Positions 33,314 to 43,400 of a stretch of 64,000 bases of DNA are shown here, one piece after another (position 1 is the first letter of the stretch; every line of letters starts with the position of its first letter). Position numbers and translations under genes: made by a program. The DNA is taken from assembly GCA_905331475.1 (NCBI GenBank), contig CAJNYU010002142.1, forward strand, positions 186,001-250,000. The letters are read 5' to 3'. This stretch comes from Rotaria socialis. Lineage: Eukaryota > Rotifera > Eurotatoria > Philodinida > Philodinidae. Under the pieces are notes generated by a model, which was not told the DNA's origin, made no database searches, and saw only the letters and a program-made list of their open reading frames with translations.

Positions 33314-33367
33314 CCACTTGACAATTCTTTTCCTAATTTTATAATTGGGATGAAACACGTGTCGTGG
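33314..33367 (+). ncRNA. Hammerhead-ribozyme-like motif, copy 2 (degenerate)
   Basis: The same fold as copy 1 is seen 143-149 bp downstream: CCAC and GTGG close it, an 8-bp stem TCCTAATT/AATTGGGA has a 4-nt loop, then GAAA, ACACGTGT and C. The first core box reads TTGACAA and is decayed. Downstream of both copies lies GTGGTAGTTA and, about 25 bp on, ACCCTCAA or ACACCCCTCAA, similar to C-strand telomere repeats. Confidence 0.35.
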
Positions 33368-33684
33368 TAGTTACATTTTAAACTCGTCCACACCCCTCAA
33401 GATACTTTTTCCGTGACAGCTAGCTTTTTCGTATTATTACCTGTAATTTTACGTCGCTTTCTCTCTCTCATAAAACCAATGGTTAACTCCGGTTACCAAT
33501 CGGTTTCGACTAGTTACTTTTAATAAACATTATTATGTAGTGCAAAATGAGAAACAAATATTAATATCATTACGAGATTGTAATAATGATCAGTTAGTGA
33601 TTTAATAGAGGTCCATATTAACCTTTACAAGATATTACATATTTAGTCTTATTAATGGACAAAAAATGTAGAAATATATCGACC

Positions 33685-33904
33685 CAGGTCGATCAAAACG
33701 GACCACCATAAACCGGCGTAATATTACCGTAAACGGTCGTTTTTGCACCGTATTCCGCCGTAAAACGGCCGTTTTAAGCCGTATTAAGGCGTTTTAACAG
33801 GGGCAGTAATTACTGCCCCTGTTATACGGGGAAAATACGGCACGTAAAACAGGCCGTATTTGTGCCGTATACGACCGTTTACTGATCGTTTTCTCTGACC
33901 GGGG
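33685..33904. mobile_element. Palindromic foldback element
   Basis: About 220 bp built of repeated CCGTA and AAACGG units in opposing orientation around a perfect 30-bp palindrome at 33795-33824 (half-site TAACAGGGGCAGTAA). The outer parts pair roughly (AAAACGG with CCGTTT). No coding sequence. Its G+C content contrasts with the AT-rich flanks. Confidence 0.65.
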
Positions 33905-34014
33905 GAGAGAGAACAAAAAAAATGCGCACTGCCCATTTTAACTTATTATTGCATAAAACAAATCATCTGAAAAAAAAACAACGAATTAATCTATCGAAGT
34001 TCATATACATAAAT

Positions 34015-36267
34015 TTAGACACTAAAGGAACCTTGAAGTTTAATATCAGCATTGTTGGCAGATATTGATATCCATACTGTATGTGTGCCTGAAGCTATTG
34101 CCCATTGTTGATTGACTACATTCCAATAAGAGATATCTTTTTGTGATAATACTAATGTAACTTCTCTTGATTCATTGGGCTCTAAATAGACTCGTTCAAA
34201 TCCTCGTAGTATTTTCAGTGGTTCTTGTGCTTGAACAGGAAAACCAAGATATAACTGTGCTACTTCTGATCCATAGTAGTTACCAGTATTTTTAATAGTA
34301 AATGTAATTGTATAAACAGGATCATATAATCCCGAATGACCAAAATTATTATAAGGTCTCATTCGACGTTGCTTATATAATGATACTGGAGAGTTTTTAT
34401 CATCATCGTTTGCTTGTGAAATTTGAAGTTTATCAAACGAGAAATTAGTATATGAAAGACCATACCCAAAATAATATCTTGGCGTAATATTGTATTTATC
34501 GAAATGACGATAATCTAAGAAGACACCTTCTGTATAATTTGAGTCACCTGTTGGGCTAATATCAGTTCCGAAGTCGGAATCATTTTTGGCTAGTGAGAAG
34601 ACAAGCTTTCCGCCTGGATTATAATCACCAAAGAGAATATCGACAACAGCAGGTCCATATTCAGAGCCAGGCATACCAGTCCAGAGAACACCAACGACGT
34701 TTGGGTGATCAACCCACCGTTCAAGATTTAGTTGTGAGACACTGTTAACAAGAACAATAGTCTGTCGGCAATTTTGAGCAACAGTTAGAACAAGTTGTTC
34801 ACCATTATCAAAAGCATATAGATCGGTTCGATCTATTCCTTCTTCCGACCAAGCACTAATAAATACAAGACATTTAGCATTTTGAAAACCACGATCTCTG
34901 AATGTACTATTAATGGCAACAAAATCGTTTTGATTGGTAATATATCGAATTTGAAGACGATCATCTCGACCTTTTTGCATCAGTGCAGTGAGAGGATCTA
35001 TAGCATAGGCTGGTCTAACAAAGCCTGAACCACCACCTTGATATAATGCACCTCCACAGTTTGCATTCCATGATGTTTGTTCAAGGCCACAATTCGTTTG
35101 ACCAGCTGCTTGTCCATAGATATAAATGTTTGTATTGACGGAAGAATTTAATGGTAATATATTGTTGACATTTTTTAGTAATATCATACCAGCACGACTG
35201 GCTTCTCGATTAATTATATAGTTATTTTCCATGGTATCACGGTCAAGATCAACCGTTGGATAATCTTGATCTTGTCCAACAAGATAGTAAGGTGCGATAA
35301 TGCGTGTGGCCATATCATCAATTCTTGATTCAGGAATACTTCCATTTTGAACAAATGGTACTAATGTATAACCCATATATTCATCGTTACCTGGCATATC
35401 AATATCTAATCCTGATAAAACTGGATCGACTGTTGATTTTGATCCCATCCAATCCGTCAATATATTGCCCATATATCCTAATTCTCCTTTCAACAAACCA
35501 TTTTGTGTTTTATTATTTTGACAAGCTCGCGTATCATTAATTTCATTGGCTGAACACATAATAGAGCCTGTTCCAGCAACAACACTTGATGCAAACGGCC
35601 AAAGATAAATTTCATGCATAGTTTTATCATCAAGATTGGCTGAGTAAACTACGGCATCATTAGCATCTTTCATGACACCACTGCGATGCGTGTCCTGCTC
35701 ATTACATATATAATGTTTTGCTGTTGCAACAACACCTTGGTCTTGAACACCTTGAGTGTAGAAAAATGCATTCTCACCTGAAAGATATGGATCCGAGCCA
35801 AATCCTTCCCAGTTACGACCATGTCGAGCATTTCGATCTATATTCACCATAGGGCCAAGTGCATAATTGACACCTTTGCCTCGAAATTCTTTTCCGATTG
35901 CAACAGCACGTCGATAAAACAAATCTCGATCCCATGTCGCTGCTATATGAATGCCACTTACAAATGCAGTTGAATATAAAACCCCATCACCAACACCTGA
36001 TGGTGTATCTAGAAGACAGACGCCACTAAAATTGACACGTGGTAGCGATGCAATATTACCAGCACATGTCCCACGGACACCTGCTGTTAAATGGCATTTT
36101 TCTTGTAACGTCAATTGAGCAATAAATGATTTAGCCATGGCAATAGCTTGTTCCCATGTTCTCAGTGTCACTTGAGGTTGAAAATTTGCTTTTGAATCAT
36201 CTATGACCGATGCCGTAGGCGACAAACAAATAGCAACACAAAGCAACAACAGAGGAGTTATTAACAT
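34015..36267 (-). CDS. Secreted GH3 beta-glucosidase, fungal-like, intronless
   Basis: A 750-residue glycoside hydrolase family 3 enzyme, which removes terminal beta-linked glucose or xylose from oligosaccharides, probably extracellular or lysosomal. Residues 1-20 are a signal peptide. The TIM-barrel domain shows PMVNIDRNARHGRNWEGFGS, then ATAKHYICNEQDTHR, and the nucleophile region ILTDWMGSKST with Asp272. The second alpha/beta domain spans about 370-590, and a C-terminal fibronectin-III-like domain about 640-750 (KNTGNYYGSEVAQLYLGFP, LRGFERVYLEPNES). All parts are present and the frame is whole, so it looks functional. The GRNWEGFG and KHYICNEQ forms resemble fungal beta-glucosidases. With no intron in 2.25 kb, while neighbours have many, and flanking repeats, horizontal acquisition is likely but not proven here. 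Confidence 0.93.
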   Translation of the reverse strand: MLITPLLLLCVAICLSPTASVIDDSKANFQPQVTLRTWEQAIAMAKSFIAQLTLQEKCHLTAGVRGTCAGNIASLPRVNFSGVCLLDTPSGVGDGVLYSTAFVSGIHIAATWDRDLFYRRAVAIGKEFRGKGVNYALGPMVNIDRNARHGRNWEGFGSDPYLSGENAFFYTQGVQDQGVVATAKHYICNEQDTHRSGVMKDANDAVVYSANLDDKTMHEIYLWPFASSVVAGTGSIMCSANEINDTRACQNNKTQNGLLKGELGYMGNILTDWMGSKSTVDPVLSGLDIDMPGNDEYMGYTLVPFVQNGSIPESRIDDMATRIIAPYYLVGQDQDYPTVDLDRDTMENNYIINREASRAGMILLKNVNNILPLNSSVNTNIYIYGQAAGQTNCGLEQTSWNANCGGALYQGGGSGFVRPAYAIDPLTALMQKGRDDRLQIRYITNQNDFVAINSTFRDRGFQNAKCLVFISAWSEEGIDRTDLYAFDNGEQLVLTVAQNCRQTIVLVNSVSQLNLERWVDHPNVVGVLWTGMPGSEYGPAVVDILFGDYNPGGKLVFSLAKNDSDFGTDISPTGDSNYTEGVFLDYRHFDKYNITPRYYFGYGLSYTNFSFDKLQISQANDDDKNSPVSLYKQRRMRPYNNFGHSGLYDPVYTITFTIKNTGNYYGSEVAQLYLGFPVQAQEPLKILRGFERVYLEPNESREVTLVLSQKDISYWNVVNQQWAIASGTHTVWISISANNADIKLQGSFSV

Positions 36268-37137
36268 TTTAACGACAATAATTCAAATGTTCCTCTTGGT
36301 GTGTATGAAGGTGGGTTTAAGTAACCAAGAATCTTATCTCTCATCGGCAGTTTCAAGTTTATGTCTTTTTTAAATGAGAATTTAGCGATGAGTCATGCCT
36401 TATATTTTACACAATGTTTTGCAAGTAAAATTCAGATGTTGTGCGTACCATGGCCAGTAAGCAACTAAATCAAAATGGTTCTATAGTTTTCTTTTAGGCA
36501 ACAGAATGAAGACCTTAGTGCATTGAACAAAAGTTGTCATGTCTGTTGCACGCGCGAAAAGACAGTGAAAGAAAACCTTGGGCTTATCAGTGTGAAGATA
36601 TATCATGTTTCAACTACCGTCCACTAGTTCATCACCACATTCATCTAATAAAGGCACATTTTGTCTCCCAAGATGGAGATAAGGAACGAGAAAGATCAGT
36701 CTGCTACAGCAAGGTAAAAAGAGAGATACTCATTGTTGACCTTTTCGTTGTCATCATTCCTTCGAAGCGTTACTCGATAAAGCTGGTTACGTGTATAGTG
36801 TGCGTAATTTTATACTGAATGAACAAAAAAAGATTTGTGCGATATTTCCAAAAGCTTCCTCATTAAAAGCAAACTATTCTCATGCAGAATGTCCCCAAAG
36901 TCCTGAAGAATAAAAAATGTATATCTTCTGTAATGGCAGTGTGGAAATAAAAGAGGACGGATCTGTTATAGCTGATTGACTGCTCTTTTCAATGAGACCA
37001 CCAAAAATCAAACGGTTGGAGTGTGGCGGAGATATCAAGGGTTTCAAGTACAACACAATGAGTCATTTTTTAGGGTCCAAAAATGGGTCATTGAAGTGCA
37101 GAGGCTCTAACTCCTTCCTCATATGAAACTTCAGTGC
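36268..37137. other. Upstream of the GH3 gene, no gene seen
   Basis: Probably includes the GH3 promoter and leader within the first 200 bp. No other gene is supported. Confidence 0.45.
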
Positions 37138-37200
37138 TGTGGGTGTGGATATGGATGAGACTGTTGATCTTCTGTCCAACCGCACCCACACCCACACCCT
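37138..37200. repeat. Telomere-like head-to-head hairpin 4
   Basis: TGTGGGTGTGGATATGGATG on the left and CCGCACCCACACCCACACCC on the right, about 22 nt apart. The right arm holds perfect CCCACA units. Confidence 0.8.
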
Positions 37201-38925
37201 CAATCTACAAGACAACTAGGTAAAACAGTGGATAAAAAATAATTGTGCCTAGTGTATTGAGTAAAGCACGATGCAGCTATCAACTGGCGTAATTATTGAA
37301 TTAACATAATATTGCAGAAAATGTCTGTTATCAAAGAAATACGTTGAAGAAATCTAAAATAATGATTTTGGTAATTTTCACCAAAATAAATAAAATAACA
37401 TCGTGTCTCTTCCTCATATCAAGTTTATTTGGTCTTTCTTAATTGTTAGCAGCTGCTGATTGAATTCATGCTGTATCTAACTGTTTCGGTTCAATCATAA
37501 AAATTGTATTGGACATATCTATTACAATTCAAGGTCGATCAATTTTTAAACTTTACAAATTTTTAAAGCTCTTTGAAAGCTACTTTGAAGAATTTCTATT
37601 ATAGTTTTGGTAATGTTCAATGAGAAAAAAAGATTTTTTGATCATGCTTAAAATATAAACATTATTCTACAAAAGAAAATATTTCAAGTTTTTTTTACAT
37701 CGATATTGCTCTAGCTGGTTGATTATGAACTGCTGATGTCTACGAAATAGTCATCGTTATCGTTTTTGATTCGTATTGATTATTTTGTGAAGCATGAGGT
37801 TTTTGTTTTAGCTAATTTGAGTCAAACATTCATGTAATGATATATTGACGAAATATCAAAATAATAGTTTCATTATCGATAGATCTCTTCGTACGACACC
37901 ACATCATCTTGATTTAAACTCTATATCCGAGACCGGTCTTAATTATAACTCTGAAGTTTGTCTGAGAGCAAATCTCACGATAATAACTATTCATATGTAG
38001 AGCATGTATCGGACTAATCGATATAAATGGCTTTGATAGAGATCGTTGTATTACTACATTTTATCTACTCAATGTTTCATATATATACATATATTAAGAA
38101 TTTTCACTGAACATTCTCTTTCTTCAATAAATCCAATATTGATCATTTATGAAAAATGTGTAATGAGTGCTATATAGAGCACTTGCAGTTGTTGATACAT
38201 TCATTTTTCAAATTCAAATCGATCTTAAATTATTACTTCAGACGCTTACACGCAAAAGGATTATGTGCATAACCAATAGGCGTATTTCTTTTCGAATGAA
38301 CAAACTTGATTTCTCTATAACATCAGAATTTCAAAATGCCAAAAAGACAAACTGCTCTACTCATCATTTCACTAGAAATCAAATGCAATATTTTTCAGTA
38401 TGCATATATATATTTCTATGGGATATTCAAGAAATCACAAATGAAATAAGTAATCCGTTTTTTGACTGAAACAATAGATCAGTTTCAATAGTGCAGTATA
38501 ATTCACAGAGCTTGAATTAGAAATTACAGTAATTATGAGAGCGATATTCGAAAAAGCTCCTGATAAACAGCATCATTCAAGTGCTCAAGGTTTCTTTTCA
38601 ACGATATTGTTTTAGTTGTCCAAGTTAAGATAAATAAGAATAAACTAAAAATCTTGCTAGACTCCATCAAACGATTGTAAATGTGCTACTACAAGAAAAA
38701 GTCATTTTGAACTTCGTTGTGCTCCGGACTTCCTATGTTAATCTACAGAAAATAATTTAGCTTTATAAATGTTGCCTTCTAATGAAATAATTAAAATTAT
38801 TCTTCAATAGAACCGTATGTTGTTTTTCTACATTTCATTTCTAAAATAAAGAAAACAGAACGAACATAACTACAAAAACAGTTGAAACTAACTAAACTTT
38901 GTTTTCAGTTTAGCTGCTTAAAACG
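37201..38925. other. AT-rich intergenic stretch
   Basis: About 1.7 kb without a supported gene, RNA or repeat end. The right edge is where homology with 21283-21672 starts. Confidence 0.45.
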
Positions 38926-39956
38926 AAAGAAAGAAGAAAAAACAAATCATCGGGAACAAAACAAAAATCAAACATTCAAAGCGAAAGACATATGCACGAT
39001 AACTTAAACAGTTTAAGAAAACGAACAAAACAAAATCTTTTAAGCTTAGTGGATAAACAACTGCAATAATTACAAGTTTTGCATTACAATAAAGAAAAAA
39101 CCGGCAAAACGATTATCACAGATTTATTTAATCAATTTTCACTTTCAGTATCATCTTTCATTGTTGTTGATGGATCATTTTCACCAAAATCAATACTTTG
39201 ATTCATTGTTGTTGATGATAATGAGGGATTACTTTCAGTTACATTCGATGAATCACCAAATTGATGTGTACTTTCAGCTTGAGGAATACCAATTGGAGAT
39301 ATTAAATTTTGATCATTCTTTGCTGTTAGAGCATCACCATTTGATCCACCATCATCAGCTCCCATACCAGAAACAGATGATTGTCTTTCTATATCGCATT
39401 GTCTATCAGCATCTTCATCGTTCTAAAGAAAGAATAGTTGTGTAGAACTGAGAGAAAAAGTGATAAGAAATGCTTCTTAAAGAACAAGTTCATTATAAAG
39501 TAAAACTGTTTTGTATCAGTGGAACTTCGTAATCAGTTCAAGAAACTTTGCCTCCCTAAAGACATCATTTAAATTAACCACTCCGCAAAACAAAATTTCA
39601 GAATATTTTCCACTAATACCGAAGAGTACTTTTGCTGGTAAAAAAGCTCTCAGCTGCTCAAATAATTGGATACTAACAATCAAATATACGTCTAGATAAA
39701 AAGGGATAGGCCATTTTTTTTCTTCGTTCGACTTCTCAGTCGGACAAGTTTTCATTACATTTGTTATTATTCAATAGCATTTTCTGATTTTGAGTAAATA
39801 TTTTAGCAGCTAATCTATTCACTCATATGCGTACAATCACATTGTTTTCAAGTACACTCGATGTGATGATAACTATATGCACGGTCGTGTTGTTTCATCC
39901 GAGTTTGAGATTGTTTTCATTGGATTGTAACGCTAACAAGTACTTATCGATCCGAT
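38926..39956. repeat. Repeat copy surrounding the Tudor terminal exon
   Basis: 38926-39088 and 39744-39956 together match 21283-21672. The block between, with the last Tudor exon, is bounded by near-identical direct repeats ACAAGTTTTGCATTACA (39072-39088) and ACAAGTTTTCATTACA (39744-39759). Confidence 0.8.
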
Positions 39957-40406
39957 CACTACAATAATAGCTACCTTTTACTGAAAAACTAAATAGTATA
40001 TATATATTTATCTCTAGATAAGCTCTACTGTTTTTCTATAACCAATAGATTTAAATAATTCAGACATTCGTCGAACATATTGTGTATAAATGAAATCTAA
40101 ACACTTGGATTTTTCTTCTTTAATTCTTTTTAAAACAGCTGTTACATATATTTTGTGCATCACTTCGAATTAAGAGTGTGCACAAGGTCAAATTCACTTT
40201 TTTTCTTGGTCATTTTGTTTTTTCTTATGATATAGCAATCGAACGAGAAAACTAATCTTGACATTACTAACTGACTGACAAGTATGACGATTAGAAAATA
40301 TGAAAATAGCTTATGCAGTTCATAATGTAGGAATTTATCATTAAATAAAAAAGATTTTGTTAATAAAATTTAAAAAAAGTTACACAAAAAATAACTCTTA
40401 CTTTGA

Positions 40407-40443
<37 letters not shown>

Positions 40444-43400
40444 TTGATAACGATCATTAATAATATCATGACTTTCTCTAAATAACATGACATCCATACA
40501 TTGATCATTTTGGTCATTGTTCACTGTTACTGTAACACATTCAGTTGGATTTATTGTTTGAATAATTTCTTTAATTGCTTTTATTTGATTTTTACTACTA
40601 ACACCAAATAAACGACATTTTCTTGCTAATGGCAATCGCTTTAATAGATCCTCATCACTTAATAGGAAAAGATTATTATTCGTTACGTTCAAAATAACAT
40701 TTCCATTGTCAATATATTGAACATCATATTTATCATTATCAATCGAAAGAATTTTACCACGAAAATATTGATTTAGTTCAGTATCATAGACAATACATAA
40801 ATCATTAATTAACCATGGTTTTGATGTATTTTGTACTTTATCGTGTGTCTGTAATAGTTCATCCATTTCACAAACAAGTGTATTAGCATCAGGTAATATA
40901 TGTATATAAAAATAATCATGATTAGTAGCTGATATATTTGCAGTAAATGTTTTTGGTTGACTATAAATTTCATTTTCATTATCGACTTTCATATGAATTA
41001 TTTTATTGATTTTATCAATGAAATAAAACTCAATGTCATCATTTACTTTAGTTTCAAGTAATGATCGAACTTTATCGATCCATGTTTGATTTGAAATTTT
41101 TTCTAATGTATATTGATTAACTTGAGGTTCGATTTGTGTTAATTCTTCGATATAGGAATATAAATGATTTTTAGGAACATTTTCATCAAGATTTCCATAA
41201 TCAAGAAAATAAACTGCATAACTTTGCGTTTCATCGGAATAAGATTCTATACGAGCACGATAATGATTTGAATCATCCGTAAATTGAGCAATAACATGAT
41301 CACCGATGTCATAGGAAGATTTCTGTTTATTTTCTTGAACGATAACTTCGATGAAATCATTGATTTGCGCAAGAATTGATTCTGATTCCGGTAATAATTG
41401 AAGATAAACGATTGGTTTGTTCTTATCAAGATGTGTAAGAATAGCCGAACAATATTTAATTGGATTCACTAGAAGAAAAAAATCAAAGCTACTACTAGAA
41501 TCGAACGAGAAAGTGTAAGAAGAGAACATGCTATTTTTAGATGTAGCTAGTTGGTAGTGATTACATTAGCATGATGTGAATTATGACATCGGTATTTGCT
41601 ACAATAAGTACTGTTATACAAATATTCCGTTTCGTTCGTATTAATATGATTCAAATTTTTGAGTGAGTCTATTCTTTTATCTTGTAAACATCTAAAGTGA
41701 TGCTACTATTTATCATTAGTAGAATCTTTCAACGAAGGTATGATTATGTAATAGTGAGACAAAGATTTTACAAAAATGATGTTCATAATATCATACGAGT
41801 ACATATTAACTAGATATCAGAACCGGTACATATGACAGGGTAATTAATGTCCTCTCGGGTTGGATAATACTGAACACAAAAACAACTGTGAGTAATATAT
41901 CATGACTGTTGTTACTGACGCTCGTACGTAATTCTCTGGGTTAGGTTAAATGTTTCTATCGATGACGTCAATTGATTAGTCAACAGACACCTTGTTTCCA
42001 TGAAAATTTGGCAGATTCAATATACACAAAATGATAGAGTTCATATACATACCTTCTGGCTCTGATTCACTCTTTTGTCTTTTGATATTCAATGATGCAC
42101 TTAATAAATTTGTAACCGGTGACAAGATTTCTTCACTATTTCTTTTTCCTGTCGCAATGGTAGGTCTTTCTTGTTCTTTAATAGTTATAGCTGTTGCTGT
42201 ACTTGATTGATCGTTATTATCAGTATTTGCTTCATGTTCATCAATACTCATTGATTTTTGATTAAATTTTTCATTTAAACATTCTCCATCAATATAAAGA
42301 AGAATATTACATAGATCGTTGTATTGATTAACAATAGAAATTTCTATATTATTTGATTTAAAATATTGATCTAGATATTTAAATGTTTCATCTACAACAC
42401 TGGATGAAATATCATGTAATTGACATCGTTTAGCTTGACGCGGGTATGCTTTTAATTGTTCATTGCAGGCTTTTAATGATGTTTTCGAACAAACCTTTGT
42501 AGTACCATAATCGACAAAATAAAGGCAAACATTTTCATTCTCATCTGAATCTGATTGAATTATTGCTCGAGATGGTTTATCATCATAGATTGAAATAACC
42601 ATTGAATTAATTTTAATATCATCTAAGAAGTTTTCCTTTGCCATTGTTAATTCATTATTAATCTTTTTCATTGTTTCTTCATCATCTTGTATATAAAGTT
42701 CGTACTCACTGCTATCAATATGCACAATGGAACATTTAATATTTCTATTTGTTTCCTGTTTTATTTTAATTGCATTAATATCAATCATTAATTTTTTTAA
42801 ATCGTCAGATTGAAGACAATATTGTTCATTGGATAATTTATTTTGAATTTTACCGTTAAATGTTTGTCTTTCGCATTTTTCAATTACTTTATTTGTATCC
42901 ATATTTTCATTAGCTATAACCACAAATAAAAAAATAAGTATTCAATAACAGAATTATCTATGAAAAATATTTACCTTGACAATTTTCTAACATACAACGA
43001 TAAGCATAAGGAGGTGACAAGGAAAATTTTTTTTCTAATTGCTTTATAGATTTTTTATCCACATCCAATGTATCACCAAAATCAATAAAACGAACTTTTG
43101 TTTTTATTAAACTGGTTGAAAGAATAACGGCACGATACCAACATTGATCAGAACTTTTAGCTAAACAAATTTTGTTTTCTTCAATAGAATTTAATTCAGG
43201 TGCATTTGAGTATTCTTCTTGTAATGTAGCACTAAATGTCGATAGTTCATCTGCTTTAGAATATAATTGTATAAAAAAATCATTTGATGCTTCAATATGA
43301 CTTAGAACAAATTGAAATGCTTCTTTAGGAATTTCCTTTTCAACAAAATGATCACCGGCTTCGAAAGACGTTACTGTAGGTTTTACATTTGGCCAACCAC

